From a virus: a stretch of DNA of 27,292 bases. Numbering within the stretch: position 1 is the stretch's first letter; each line of letters opens with the position of its first letter. Shown here piece by piece: positions 14,464 through 22,159 of the stretch. The DNA lies in IMG/VR virus record IMGVR_UViG_3300021090_000091, positions 1 to 27,292 of that record. One strand, written 5' to 3'. Under the pieces are notes generated by a model. The model worked only from the letters and a program-made list of their open reading frames with translations, was not told the origin of the DNA and did not search any database. A program made the position numbers and the translations under genes.

Positions 14464-16176
14464 TTAGCGAGCCGTGCATGCCTCACTCTGAGCCTGTTCT
14501 CCTCCATGTCTCGGCGTCTCTGCGGTGAATTCCTCCAGGATCCGCTTCACCTCCTCGGAATCGATCGCCTCTCCGTATTTTGCCCTCAACTCCTGATTGA
14601 TTTTCGGCGTCATCGCGACACCTGCGAGCACCAGCTTCTTGAGCAGCTCCGGAAAAGAGATGGACCTTGCAACACTCTCGCGGTCCACCTCGATCGCGGT
14701 ACCGCGCTTGGGCATATAGGTTAGATTATTGAGCTTGTCGGCATGATGTCCCATTACCAGCATTCCTGCGAAGGGTGTGGTATCCTTTTTCCGGTCCTCG
14801 CCGTAGGCCACGTTCTCCATCCTCTTAACTGCCTGCTGCGTTAGACTTTCCGGCATGGCCGCATATCCCTCGCCGATGATCGGGGCGTCCGCGCGGAATG
14901 CACCCATGACAGCCGGCAGCATCTCGACAGGCTCTATCTCATACGAGATTTCGTTGTAGAGGACGTTGACCTTTGGCCAAAGATAAGGATTGATGCGGAC
15001 GAGGACGCGCGATCGGCCGGGCAGCAGACCAGGGACGTGCTTTAGCCAATACTTCTTTGTCTCGCCGCTCCTGAGCGCGAAGCTGATCTGATAATTACCG
15101 CCGACGAGCCGTGTGTTTTCCTCCGCCGTATAGGAGAAGAGGGCGTTCAGCACCTCCGTGTTCGGCAGCTCGCGGAGCTGCGCCTGCTGGATTTGCATCC
15201 AAGAGGCCGTGCGCGTCATACCGTGGCGCGAGTGCTCCTTTGATGCGTTGTGATAGACCATCCAGTCGTGCGCCCAGGCATTGAGCTGCTCAATGCCGAA
15301 CGCAGGCTGGAACCGCAGGCTGCTTTCGAACCAGCACTCGACAATATTTTGTGTAGACTCGACCGAGCCCTGCCGCCTGGGATTGTGCGGCATGCCCTTT
15401 GGCGTGATGATGCCGAGCCCTTCAATAAAATGCTTCATCGCCTTCGCGCGGGCAGCGCTTGCTGAGTCCCAGAGGATCAGGAAGGGGACGCCACGGAAGG
15501 GATAGCGATCCTCCTGCTTGTGCGCCCAGGCGGAGATGAGGAAGTCGTACAGGAGTTTTTGTGATTCGCCGTCGGCGAGGTAATACTTGACATAGAAGAG
15601 ACCGGAGAAATGGTCTGTGAGAAGATAGCGGGTGATGCGCGTCTTGACCTTTGCGAGGTTTTGCATCTTCTTTTGGTTGTAGTCGCGCTCGTCGATGAGC
15701 GCTGTTTTGCCGTCCCGCAGGTAATACTGGATGCAGACGGAGGCGTCTATCTGGTGGATGTGGTTCGGGTGAAGGCTCCGCATGTCGGTGTGCGGCGTGT
15801 CCGCGTCGAGCGAGTCCTTGTTCAACTGCCGCTCCGCGAGGATATGCTGCATACGACCGACGCTTACGGATCCACTTAGGATGATGCCGTTGTCCACAGC
15901 GATCTCAAGCGCGCGCTCCACCGGCATGATGACCCCCTTGTTCTCGCGTGCGCTCTCGCGCAGGAGCCCGGCGACGAATTCTATCTGCGCGTCCGCAAGG
16001 ATGCATTCGCCAGAGTCCGCGCGTTTTTTTCGGTCAGAGATAAATCCGCAGCCCTTCGCTATCTCATAGAGATGTGATATCGAGAAGCCCGTCAGCTGCG
16101 CGTGTTGTTCGAGGATCCCGCGCCGGCTGCGAGTGGGTGCGGCGTTTAGCTGTTCGACCATTTCCATTTGCCACAT
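14464..16176 (-). CDS. MuA-like DDE transposase
   Basis: 570 aa. A helical N-terminal DNA-binding part (ILEQHAQLTGFSISHLYEIA; VSVGRMQHILAE) is followed by the integrase core. The catalytic residues fit DD(35)E: D144 in HIHQIDASVCIQ, D237 in FLILWDSASAARAK, and E273 in RRQGSVESTQNIVE. A mu-type C-terminal beta barrel follows (YWLKHVPGLLPGRSRVLVRI), then a basic and helical tail that could contact the ATPase partner. Mu A is 663 aa; this is shorter because the N-terminal enhancer-binding part is reduced. It should cut and join the element ends. The ATPase gene lies 3.8 kb upstream, instead of directly downstream as in Mu. Confidence 0.85.
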   Translation of the reverse strand: MWQMEMVEQLNAAPTRSRRGILEQHAQLTGFSISHLYEIAKGCGFISDRKKRADSGECILADAQIEFVAGLLRESARENKGVIMPVERALEIAVDNGIILSGSVSVGRMQHILAERQLNKDSLDADTPHTDMRSLHPNHIHQIDASVCIQYYLRDGKTALIDERDYNQKKMQNLAKVKTRITRYLLTDHFSGLFYVKYYLADGESQKLLYDFLISAWAHKQEDRYPFRGVPFLILWDSASAARAKAMKHFIEGLGIITPKGMPHNPRRQGSVESTQNIVECWFESSLRFQPAFGIEQLNAWAHDWMVYHNASKEHSRHGMTRTASWMQIQQAQLRELPNTEVLNALFSYTAEENTRLVGGNYQISFALRSGETKKYWLKHVPGLLPGRSRVLVRINPYLWPKVNVLYNEISYEIEPVEMLPAVMGAFRADAPIIGEGYAAMPESLTQQAVKRMENVAYGEDRKKDTTPFAGMLVMGHHADKLNNLTYMPKRGTAIEVDRESVARSISFPELLKKLVLAGVAMTPKINQELRAKYGEAIDSEEVKRILEEFTAETPRHGGEQAQSEACTAR

Positions 16177-16259
16177 ACGGCCCTTTATACTCCTTGCTCA
16201 ACTTGTTCTGTCATCGTGTTTTAAAAGCAGCGTTCATTTAAAATCGTTTTTAAGGAAAC

Positions 16260-16281
16260 CGCCGAGCGAGGGATCGGCGGC
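16260..16281 (-). terminator. Weak hairpin before the transposase gene
   Basis: CCGCCGA and TCGGCGG form a 7-bp stem with an 8-base loop, followed on the minus strand by TTTCCTTAAAA. It could attenuate transcription from the 319-aa gene into the transposase. The T-run is interrupted, so this is tentative. Confidence 0.35.
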
Positions 16282-16417
16282 ATAAATCAATAACCCATGC
16301 AGGCTGGTAATAAAGGAGGCCATTATCCCAGACTACCAGCAAATGCCCCCGCACACACGGGCTATAGCCGCGCCATGGCGCGCAGCGTTGCGAGCTTCCG
16401 GAGGAAACTATAATTGT

Positions 16418-17377
16418 TTACTTTATTATTTCGGAGCCCAACCCCTTGCCCGGAGTCCAACACTCGTCCACCTCCGCCAGATCGGCACCGTACAGCTCAA
16501 ACGCCGTATCGTACGCGGCCTTGATCACCCGACGCATATAGCCGAGCCTTTCAATCAGCGCCGCGCGCATACTCGGGGTAACGTTTGTTGGCACCAAATG
16601 CCCGTCTTCATCGCGCATGCGGTAGGTCTGCAAAGCCTCAATATTCTCCGGGTCCATATTCTTCATGTACACCCCGAAGCCCAAGAGCTTTTTATCCAAA
16701 TATTGTAAGAAGGCCTCTTCGTCAAGCGTCAGGCCTTTTTCCTTTGCGCTGCCCTCAAGATGAGCGATCTCCGAATTCAACTCTTGAATCGCTTTTGCGT
16801 TTTTTTTAAGAGTCCGATTTAAATCCTGCTTCTCGTCCTCACTTTTTGCACGTTCTTTTTTCTGCTCGTAGATTTGTTCTTCAAGCAAGGCGCGGAGTTG
16901 GGTATTGTCAGCCTTTTCGATATTGACCAGCACGCCCTCCTTGATCTGCACCCGCTGGTCTTCCGGCAGGCTTGCATAACCCAGAAAGTCCTGCCGGGTA
17001 AATCCGATTTTTGTAAATAATCCGTACTCCTCTTCCGTCAAAGCCCTTGTTATTCTTACGTTCTCAAACGCGGTATTGTACGGGATTCCGTACTTTTTGC
17101 AGTAATCGTGCACGGTTTTAATGCCGGGGATTAAGCGATAAGATTTACTCGTAATGATATCTGCTATGGATTTCATTGCGAGGTATTCATTGAGCAACGC
17201 CATCGCCCTGAATGCCTGGTGTTGTCCGGTTTTCAGGTACAATTGTTCCGATTTTTCAAGCTTGCTTTTGAGCTCTTCTACGACTGGTTCTAACGCGGCG
17301 CGGCCTGCCGCCATCAAATGCTCGGCGGTGCGTACGCTCTCATCCGTTGGCTTCAAGCGCTTCGGCTTATTTGCCAT
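16418..17377 (-). CDS. Unknown 319-aa protein with coiled coil
   Basis: Start at MANKPKRLKPTDESVRTAEH, with GGGGG upstream. Residues 30-60 are helical; 75-130 contain VHDYCKKYGIPYNTAFENVR, which could be a helix-turn-helix-like unit. From about 160 to 215 there is a clear coiled coil (LLEEQIYEQKKERAKSEDEK; LKKNAKAIQELNSEIAHLEG). The C-terminal 100 residues are mixed. It is soluble and has no signal. It precedes the transposase, where Mu-like elements often carry accessory replication or host-takeover genes. I do not recognise a family. Confidence 0.7.
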   Translation of the reverse strand: MANKPKRLKPTDESVRTAEHLMAAGRAALEPVVEELKSKLEKSEQLYLKTGQHQAFRAMALLNEYLAMKSIADIITSKSYRLIPGIKTVHDYCKKYGIPYNTAFENVRITRALTEEEYGLFTKIGFTRQDFLGYASLPEDQRVQIKEGVLVNIEKADNTQLRALLEEQIYEQKKERAKSEDEKQDLNRTLKKNAKAIQELNSEIAHLEGSAKEKGLTLDEEAFLQYLDKKLLGFGVYMKNMDPENIEALQTYRMRDEDGHLVPTNVTPSMRAALIERLGYMRRVIKAAYDTAFELYGADLAEVDECWTPGKGLGSEIIK

Positions 17378-17431
17378 TTTTACCCCCTGGCCGAGACGGA
17401 AATTCCAACTCGAAAATTATTAACACGTTGA

Positions 17432-17563
17432 TTAATTAGAGTTCACACCTGCATATGGGACGGAAATTTCCGACTCATCCGAGATACCGTTGCATCGTAT
17501 CAGACTGGCCCCGAAGTTGAGCCCTTGAAAAAAACCGCTTCTGCGTTCATGTTTTGCCGCCAT
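17432..17563 (-). CDS. Small 43-aa ORF
   Basis: ATG 17563 has a strong ribosome site (GGGAGG, five bases away) and reads MAAKHERRSGFFQGLNFGAS to a TAA at 17432. A 20-base stretch around GCATCGTATCAG (17492-17512) recurs at 17666-17685 within the preceding regulator gene, so part of this ORF may be a duplicated fragment. It contains the perfect 12-bp palindrome CGGAAATTTCCG. Function unknown; coding status uncertain. Confidence 0.4.
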   Translation of the reverse strand: MAAKHERRSGFFQGLNFGASLIRCNGISDESEISVPYAGVNSN

Positions 17564-17576
17564 GTTGCCTCCCGTA

Positions 17577-17650
17577 AAAGTTCAAATTTGGGCACTAAAA
17601 TACCTAACCCATTGTTATTATTCATTGGTAAAGTTCAAAAATTGAACTTT
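17577..17650. promoter_or_regulatory. Operator-like inverted repeat with a separate half-site
   Basis: AAAGTTCAA-AAA-TTGAACTTT at 17630-17650 is a perfect 9-bp inverted repeat. The half-site AAAGTTCAA recurs at 17577-17585. Both lie directly downstream of a winged-helix regulator gene and upstream of the next small ORF, consistent with local control. Confidence 0.5.
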
Positions 17651-17661
17651 TACCCCAAATA

Positions 17662-17884
17662 TCACTGCATCGTATCAGCCAGCCCCTTGCGCACCGCCTC
17701 AGATATTTTTGTTATCCCCTGGCCCAGCCGCCAGCCCTCGCCTGATCGCTCCACCCATCCTCGCTCTTGCATATTGTGCATGGTCCGAAATACCTGGTTG
17801 ATCGAAATCTTCAGGGCCTCGCTGACCTACCGTCACCGTTGAAAACCGCGTCACGTCCGTTGCCAGCCATCCGACGATCCGCAT
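17662..17884 (-). pseudogene. Winged-helix regulator, frameshifted
   Basis: ATG 17884 overlaps the upstream stop codon (TGATG). The first frame reads MRIVGWLATDVTRFSTVT; a one-base change near 17830 is needed to continue as VSEALKISINQVFRTMHNMQ, ERGWVERSGEGWRLGQGITK, ISEAVRKGLADTMQ and a stop at 17662-17664. The composite of about 73 residues is a clear winged helix (recognition helix NQVFRTMHNMQERG, wing VERSGEGWRLG). Without the shift the frame ends with unrelated text. Either a decayed gene or a sequencing indel; no slippery run is present. Confidence 0.6.
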
Positions 17885-18222
17885 CAGTGCTGCTGTGTGT
17901 CTATGGGATGGTCCGTTTTCGGATCGCCTTGGCTTCGATCGTGGAATTTAAGGGTTGCAATAATGACCTCTAAATAAAACTCAACAAGGCGTCGGACTTG
18001 CTCCCATTCATTGAGCGTCGCGCTTACGTCTCCATTGTGTAAAGCGACCGACATGGCCGCGCGCAATCCGGGATGTGTCTCCGCGCCCAGGGCAAGAAAC
18101 TTGATAGCAAAACGCACACGCTTGCCCTCTTCCTCCCATTTCTGTTCCTGCTTCATCTCAAAATCCTCAGCACTACAAAGCTGCGTGAACTTTTTTAATT
18201 CTTCATCGTTGAACTTCAGCAC
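17884..18222 (-). CDS. Unknown 112-aa protein
   Basis: GTG 18222 is chosen because GGAGGAGG stands 8 bases upstream; longer readings to 18333 run through a transcription terminator. The product starts with MLKFNDEELKKFTQLCS, is helical throughout, and includes EQKWEEEGKRVRFAIKFLAL and WEQVRRLVEFYLEVIIATLK, ending in a polar tail. Soluble, no recognised domain. It is translationally coupled to the downstream winged-helix frame, so the two were probably partners. Function unknown. Confidence 0.55.
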   Translation of the reverse strand: MLKFNDEELKKFTQLCSAEDFEMKQEQKWEEEGKRVRFAIKFLALGAETHPGLRAAMSVALHNGDVSATLNEWEQVRRLVEFYLEVIIATLKFHDRSQGDPKTDHPIDTQQH

Positions 18223-18296
18223 AGTACCGTCCTCCTCCAAATTGCATAATATGCAGTGTGATATTTCTCTGTCCCCGCTCTTCCTCGATATGGCGC

Positions 18297-18342
18297 AAAA
18301 TAAAAAAGCCGACAAATGGACATTGAAATCCATTTATCGGCT
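18297..18342 (-). terminator. Rho-independent terminator of the 57-aa gene
   Basis: A 14-bp stem with one mismatch (18307-18320 with 18329-18342) and an 8-base loop is followed on the minus strand by TTTTTATTTT. It lies downstream of the small gene ending at 18391. Three AAGCCAGC words stand between the stop codon and the hairpin. Confidence 0.75.
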
Positions 18343-18390
18343 GGCTTGCTATTGTGGCGCTGGCTTAATAGCTGGCTTGCCTCTTTTACT

Positions 18391-18564
18391 TTATTTCTGC
18401 AACATGCACCGATCGTTCTTCGTTGCAACGAGACGATAGGTCCCGAGAAATTTATTTTTGTTCTTTATGATGATATCCACGCAGGAATGACCGTCCAGAT
18501 TAATCTCAATCGCGCTCCTGGCTTCGGGTTTTTCCTGTTTAAGAGTAGTGACTGTATCCGACAT
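18391..18564 (-). CDS. Small 57-aa protein of unknown function
   Basis: ATG 18564 has AAAGGTG four bases upstream and reads MSDTVTTLKQEKPEARSAIE, then INLDGHSCVDIIIKNKNKFL and a basic end (NDRCMLQK), stop TAA at 18391. It forms a complete transcription unit: consensus-like promoter at 18586-18615, start 15 bases after the predicted transcript start, and a strong terminator. The 15-bp palindrome shared with the element ends lies 37 bp upstream of the -35 box. The own promoter and terminator make it likely real; role unknown, perhaps an early regulator. Confidence 0.6.
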   Translation of the reverse strand: MSDTVTTLKQEKPEARSAIEINLDGHSCVDIIIKNKNKFLGTYRLVATKNDRCMLQK

Positions 18565-18585
18565 TTTTTCACCTTTATTAAATCA

Positions 18586-18615
18586 CCTATACAACCAACA
18601 GAACACGCTTGTCAA
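18586..18615 (-). promoter_or_regulatory. Sigma-70 promoter for the 57-aa gene
   Basis: On the minus strand, TTGACA (18615-18610), an 18-base spacer, and TATAGG (18591-18586). The transcript would start near 18579, about 15 bases before the ATG. Confidence 0.6.
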
Positions 18616-18651
18616 GAAAATTATGACTCAAGACCGCAAATAACGTGATAA

Positions 18652-18666
18652 TCAAAGTTACTTTGA
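18652..18666. promoter_or_regulatory. Internal copy of the end palindrome TCAAAGTTACTTTGA
   Basis: The same 15-bp palindrome lies in the left (195-209) and right (27112-27126) inverted repeats. Here GCAAATA and TATTTGC words flank it as an outer inverted repeat, and ATAG adjoins it as in the ends. It could be an operator, or an internal transposase-binding site like the Mu enhancer. Confidence 0.5.
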
Positions 18667-18862
18667 CTATTTGCCTTAACTGAAGCTAAAACGCGAAATC
18701 GAATTTAAGGCGTTTTCCCTGGTGTCCGGGTATCAAGAGAGCCGCACTTTTTGAAATCGCCTGAAACCGCGTTTATAAACGTGTTTTTTGGGGCAATGCT
18801 GAGGTCTTTTCCAATGTCACTGATGTCCCTAAAATCAACAATCTCCCATTCTGATCGTCTTT

Positions 18863-19216
18863 TTAGCCGCCACCATCTCTTTTTTCAGCCTGGGCTTGGC
18901 GCTGGATCTCGATGAGTATCCGCCGGAATGCCTTGGCGATATCGGTTTTTGCCAGCATCGCAACGGTGTAAATCCCCATTTCGGAGTAAAAAATCCGGGG
19001 TCTTCCGCCCGAGGTTTTCGTATCGATTTGATACGAAAACCCCCCGTTCGGCGGCAGAGGTTTTCCGTACAGTTTGTCCGGAAAACCCAACCGCAGCATC
19101 CTCGTCAAAACGATATGCAAAACGGTAATCGGATAGTTCTTCCTTGTGTCTCTGATAAAAATCGCGGCGCCTTTCTGCTTTCAAATCCTCTTTATCTCGT
19201 TTGTGACCTGAATCAT
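18863..19216 (-). pseudogene. Decayed antirepressor-like (BRO-N type) gene
   Basis: Starting from ATG 19216 (MIQVTNEIKRI, then stop), coding-like text continues in other frames: LKAERRRDFYQRHKEELSDY, then GKPLPPNGGFSYQIDTKTSG and RIFYSEMGIYTVAMLAKTDI with AKAFRRILIEIQRQAQ to a stop at 18863. The last part resembles the end of BRO-N/antirepressor domains (Y-S-E-x-G-x-Y ... AKAFRR). At least two frame changes are required. The 18679-18862 stretch downstream shows no supportable gene. Confidence 0.45.
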
Positions 19217-19328
19217 CCCGTATCGCCCCTCAGAACTACCCCTGTTTTGAGTTTATAAACTATAGCGTGGGGCCTCACTGCGAAATTTCAGACCGAGCGC
19301 CGGTCTTTGTAGCCCGGCAGGTGAAAAC

Positions 19329-19344
19329 AGGGCTGAAGAGCCCT
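19329..19344 (-). terminator. Possible terminator after the RadC-like gene
   Basis: AGGGCT-GAAG-AGCCCT hairpin; on the minus strand it is followed by GTTTTC. The stem is short and the T-run weak. Its position, 26 bases after the gene, suits termination. Confidence 0.4.
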
Positions 19345-19369
19345 CCAGCGCACCTTCCCATAAAAAGAA

Positions 19370-19939
19370 TCAATTTTGATTTGGCTGTGATACCGCAACG
19401 GCGACCGCCTCACCACTATTCTTCTTTTTGGAAGATTTTCTTTTCCTTAGAGGTGCGGACATGGTGTCTCTATAAATCTGCCACTCGGTGCCGCCGCCGC
19501 TAAACAGCGCGTCTCGGAACCTCTGGTTGAACAAGCCTTGCTCATAGAAACTGAGGCCGTGGGAAGGTTTTCCGAGAATTACATGGTCCAGCACGCTTAT
19601 GCCTAAAATTCTTCCTGCATCAGACAGCCTCTTCGTTGTGTTAACATCTTCCAATGAAGGGGTTGGATCTCCTGATGGGTGGTTGTGACAAAGAATAATA
19701 GCGGCAACTCCCTTCATGGTGGCAAATCGAAACACCTCACGTGGATCGGCAACGGATTGATGTGATGATCCGAGAGAGACGAGTTCGATATATTGTATAA
19801 TATTTTTACGATTCAACCCTATTGCCCAGAGGTGTTCTCGATTGCGATCTGTTTCATGTTCGGAATTTAGAATAGCACTCATGATCTCTATAACTCTGCA
19901 ACCGCTGCCGATTTGTTCTTCTTGTTCGCTGATAATCAT
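19370..19939 (-). CDS. RadC-like JAMM/MPN+ protein
   Basis: 189 aa, start preceded by GAGGAGG ten bases away. The JAMM metal motif is intact: H85 and H87 in CHNHPSGDPTPSLEDVN, with D98. The surrounding DPREVFRFATMKGVAAIILC and ILGISVLDHVILG are typical of RadC. The helix-hairpin-helix N-terminus of chromosomal RadC is missing, as in many mobile-element copies. The C-terminal 40 residues are basic (PLRKRKSSKKKNSG), perhaps for DNA binding. RadC proteins are widespread in phages and integrative elements; the biochemical role is still debated. It follows the MuB-like ATPase in the same operon. Confidence 0.8.
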   Translation of the reverse strand: MIISEQEEQIGSGCRVIEIMSAILNSEHETDRNREHLWAIGLNRKNIIQYIELVSLGSSHQSVADPREVFRFATMKGVAAIILCHNHPSGDPTPSLEDVNTTKRLSDAGRILGISVLDHVILGKPSHGLSFYEQGLFNQRFRDALFSGGGTEWQIYRDTMSAPLRKRKSSKKKNSGEAVAVAVSQPNQN

Positions 19940-19994
19940 ATTTCAGAATCCTCCTCAATTAATTTTCACGGCGTGATGTCGATCGACGCTCTTT

Positions 19995-21248
19995 TCAGAT
20001 TGTGTTCACCACTTCGTCAGTAACCTTCTCAAAACCGTGCAATGCCGCGAAGTTCATGGCGCGGATAATATAATTGTTGACAGTGAGGGGATAGGCTACA
20101 GAAACATCGCGGCCGGATTCGTTGTTGGTGAGCCTTTTCCCGAGCGCGTCGATGGCGCCATCGGTGATGATGCTCCGGGCGTCGATGTTCACGCGCTTGA
20201 ACTTGTGGACAATGTATTCCTTGACGCTGCCGTTCAGGCCCTGGATCTCGGCGACCTGGATCCGCCGGATAACCTCGCGCATATCGTAATGATCGCCTTC
20301 ATTTAGGAGCGCACCAAGCTCAGGCTGCCCCACGAGTATTATCCCCATGACTTTCTTGGCACCGTCCTCGATCTCGTGGAAGCGCTTGAAGAGCTTGAGC
20401 ACGCGCGGACATGCCGCGAGGTCCTGGGCCTCCTCAATGAGCATTACCATTTTAATGCCGGACTTCGATCGAGCGACCAGAAGATCCTCTACCTGGCGGG
20501 ATTTCTGTTCAAGCTTACCCTTCAATTTAGCATCATGGCCGGCGAGATCGTAAATAATGGCGTCGCAAATGCTTGCGGCGGTGATGCGGGTCTTATCAAT
20601 GATCCGGGGAAAAATAATTCGGCAGTTCTCATCCTGCCGGAGCTCATGCACGAAGAGCCGACGCATCATGGTCTTTCCGCTGCCCACCTCTCCGATGACA
20701 GCGAGAAAACCGCTATGTCTTGCCGCTTCAAGCATGGCCATTTGAATGTAACGATGGTCCCCAGAAAGATAGATGTCCTTTACCGGATCGATATCATCTC
20801 CAAAGGGGCTCCGGAATATTTTGAATTGTTTCATTGCCTTTGCCGTTAGCATCTCCGCCTCCAGTGTAAGCTCAACCGCTTCGGGATCTCCCAGGGTGAT
20901 CGGCTTTCTCTTCATTCCTCTCGAAACACGCCGTCTGTGGTTTACGTCCTTTCTCCACTTGAGCCCCTTGCCGAGCGGCGCCCAAATGTCCTGTGTCTTG
21001 TAGCCGCGCTCCTGGAGCCAGACACCCGCCAGCTCACTCTTTTCGATGAGCTTCTCCACGGCCTTTCGGAATGTTGGAAACTCGGTTGGCATATAGCCCC
21101 AGCGGTTTAGGACCAGGTTGATCGTTGGCCTGCTGCATCCGACCTTGCGCGCGATCGCCGCCTGGACCATGCCGCAATCTAAAATAAGCTGCTTTAAAAC
21201 GATGGTCCGGAACTTCATTTGATATGAGCTGCTGCTATGTGTCACCAC
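19995..21248 (-). CDS. MuB/TniB-like AAA+ ATPase (target selection)
   Basis: 417 aa from GTG 21248 (AAGGG four bases upstream); GTG 21284 and ATG 21218 are alternatives. The N-terminus carries a helix-turn-helix (GMVQAAIARKVGCSRPTINL), as in Mu B. The ATPase core has Walker A GEVGSGKT near residues 186-193 and Walker B MLIEEAQD near 269-276, then a sensor segment MGIILVGQPELGALL and an arginine-rich MREVIRRIQVAEIQGL. Mu B is 312 aa; the extra length is mostly the N-terminal linker with basic patches. It should bind DNA, choose targets and activate the transposase. In Mu, B follows A; here it precedes A by 3.8 kb. Confidence 0.85.
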   Translation of the reverse strand: MVTHSSSSYQMKFRTIVLKQLILDCGMVQAAIARKVGCSRPTINLVLNRWGYMPTEFPTFRKAVEKLIEKSELAGVWLQERGYKTQDIWAPLGKGLKWRKDVNHRRRVSRGMKRKPITLGDPEAVELTLEAEMLTAKAMKQFKIFRSPFGDDIDPVKDIYLSGDHRYIQMAMLEAARHSGFLAVIGEVGSGKTMMRRLFVHELRQDENCRIIFPRIIDKTRITAASICDAIIYDLAGHDAKLKGKLEQKSRQVEDLLVARSKSGIKMVMLIEEAQDLAACPRVLKLFKRFHEIEDGAKKVMGIILVGQPELGALLNEGDHYDMREVIRRIQVAEIQGLNGSVKEYIVHKFKRVNIDARSIITDGAIDALGKRLTNNESGRDVSVAYPLTVNNYIIRAMNFAALHGFEKVTDEVVNTI

Positions 21249-21317
21249 GTTATCCCTTTTCGCTGGAGCTGCATTCGATCGCACTTTGTACTATTGACAA
21301 AGACGTTCTGCCCGCAC

Positions 21318-21806
21318 TCATCGTGTCTTTCTCGTTACCTGCTTCAAGTATTTCAAACATGTCTCTTTCAATATCACAGCCTTCACTTCTCCGCCTCGGT
21401 TGATCACGGTATCAAGGTTCTTAATGACTACGCGCAGTCGGCCTTCTGTTTCCTCTCGCGTGGACCGGCCGCCCTTCTCAATCATGCAGATTTCGTTCTC
21501 GGCCTTCCGAATCAAATATATGTCGCTCTCATAGTACTGATCGCAGTACCCGGAGACGATCTGCTCTTGATGGGCAAGATAAAGGTCGATGATCTGAGAA
21601 AGGCCCCATCTAAGATTCTGCGCCTCGGGATCTATCTCCGGAGATAGCTTTGTAGCTAAGCCCTCGTCTGTAAAATCGTCGAGGTGTGAGGATTGGAGCA
21701 GGGCACCAAAGGCCCTTAGTGCATAGCTGTGAGCATGAAGCTTGTCGTAAATTTCTGCAACGCATCCTGGGTCAAACTCGCCTTTTTTCATCGTTTCTGT
21801 CGGCAT
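21318..21806 (-). CDS. First gene of the early operon, unknown 162-aa protein
   Basis: ATG 21806 is preceded by AAAAAGGAG at good spacing and follows a strong promoter. The product is mainly helical: DPGCVAEIYDKLHAHSYALR, IDPEAQNLRWGLSQIIDLYL, and a C-terminal RLRVVIKNLDTVINRGG. Acidic N-terminal half, basic C-terminus (KQVTRKTR). No recognised family. In Mu the first early gene is ner, a small helix-turn-helix repressor; this protein is longer and shows no clear helix-turn-helix, so the analogy is only positional. Confidence 0.6.
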   Translation of the reverse strand: MPTETMKKGEFDPGCVAEIYDKLHAHSYALRAFGALLQSSHLDDFTDEGLATKLSPEIDPEAQNLRWGLSQIIDLYLAHQEQIVSGYCDQYYESDIYLIRKAENEICMIEKGGRSTREETEGRLRVVIKNLDTVINRGGEVKAVILKETCLKYLKQVTRKTR

Positions 21807-21838
21807 TTTTATTCTCCTTTTTATAGTACGACATTAAA

Positions 21839-21853
21839 GTTAAACCAGTTAAC
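21839..21853. promoter_or_regulatory. GTTAA-ACCAG-TTAAC palindrome in the early leader
   Basis: A perfect 5-bp inverted repeat with a 5-base spacer lies between the predicted early transcript start and the first early gene. A likely operator or leader element. Confidence 0.4.
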
Positions 21854-21870
21854 AATTACCTGATAATCAG

Positions 21871-21899
21871 ATAATATAGGGGTAACATAATATTGTCAA
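21871..21899 (-). promoter_or_regulatory. Early operon promoter (minus strand)
   Basis: TTGACA (21899-21894), 17-base spacer, TATTAT (21876-21871). The transcript would begin near 21864, with a leader of about 58 bases before the first early gene. Confidence 0.75.
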
Positions 21900-21909
21900 G
21901 TAATATTTG

Positions 21910-21937
21910 TTGACAAGTTACCTGCTTATCATATAAT
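21910..21937 (+). promoter_or_regulatory. Consensus promoter of the RHH repressor (leaderless)
   Basis: TTGACA (21910-21915), 16-base spacer, TATAAT (21932-21937): both boxes are perfect. The ATG is at 21947, nine bases after the -10 box, so the RNA would start at or within a few bases of the start codon. Confidence 0.8.
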
Positions 21938-21946
21938 ATCGTCCCT

Positions 21947-22159
21947 ATGAAGAAGCAAACATATAACTTCGTTCTTTCCCCAGGTATCAAGGACGCACTG
22001 GAGGTCGCCGCCAAGAAGGATCGTCGCTCGATGTCCTCTCTTGTTGAAAAGATCATTATTGACCATCTCGATAAAGAGGGAATATCCTGGGCGAACGGCC
22101 ACGAGGCGGTCGATCCCGCGAAGACTGGCCGGCCACGGAAGACAGCCGCGAAGAAATAA
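21947..22159 (+). CDS. Ribbon-helix-helix repressor candidate (RHH1)
   Basis: 70 aa. The first strand (KQTYNFVLSPGIKDALEVAA) and two helices (KDRRSMSSLVEKIIIDHLDK) fit the ribbon-helix-helix fold, with a lysine-rich tail (AKTGRPRKTAAKK) for extra DNA contact. RHH proteins bind direct or inverted repeats as cooperating dimers, and a duplicated operator lies in its own promoter. It is transcribed divergently from the early operon, the usual place of a lysogenic repressor. There is no ribosome site and no room for one; the transcript looks leaderless, like lambda cI from PRM. The best candidate for the element's master repressor. Confidence 0.75.
   Translation: MKKQTYNFVLSPGIKDALEVAAKKDRRSMSSLVEKIIIDHLDKEGISWANGHEAVDPAKTGRPRKTAAKK

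Larger units (their letters stand above)
21856..21939 (+). promoter_or_regulatory. Duplicated operator across the divergent promoters
   Basis: TTACCTGATAATCAGATAAT (from 21856) and TTACCTGCTTATCATATAAT (from 21918) are direct repeats; 19 of 22 bases match over 21856-21877 and 21918-21939. Each copy covers the -10 box of one of the two divergent promoters. The first includes the perfect palindrome CTGATAATCAG. This suits a repressor that controls both directions. Confidence 0.6.

Noticed and set aside
16208-16330. Short minus-strand ORF (about 29 codons) between the 319-aa gene and the transposase
   Set aside because: No ribosome site and no support beyond an open frame.
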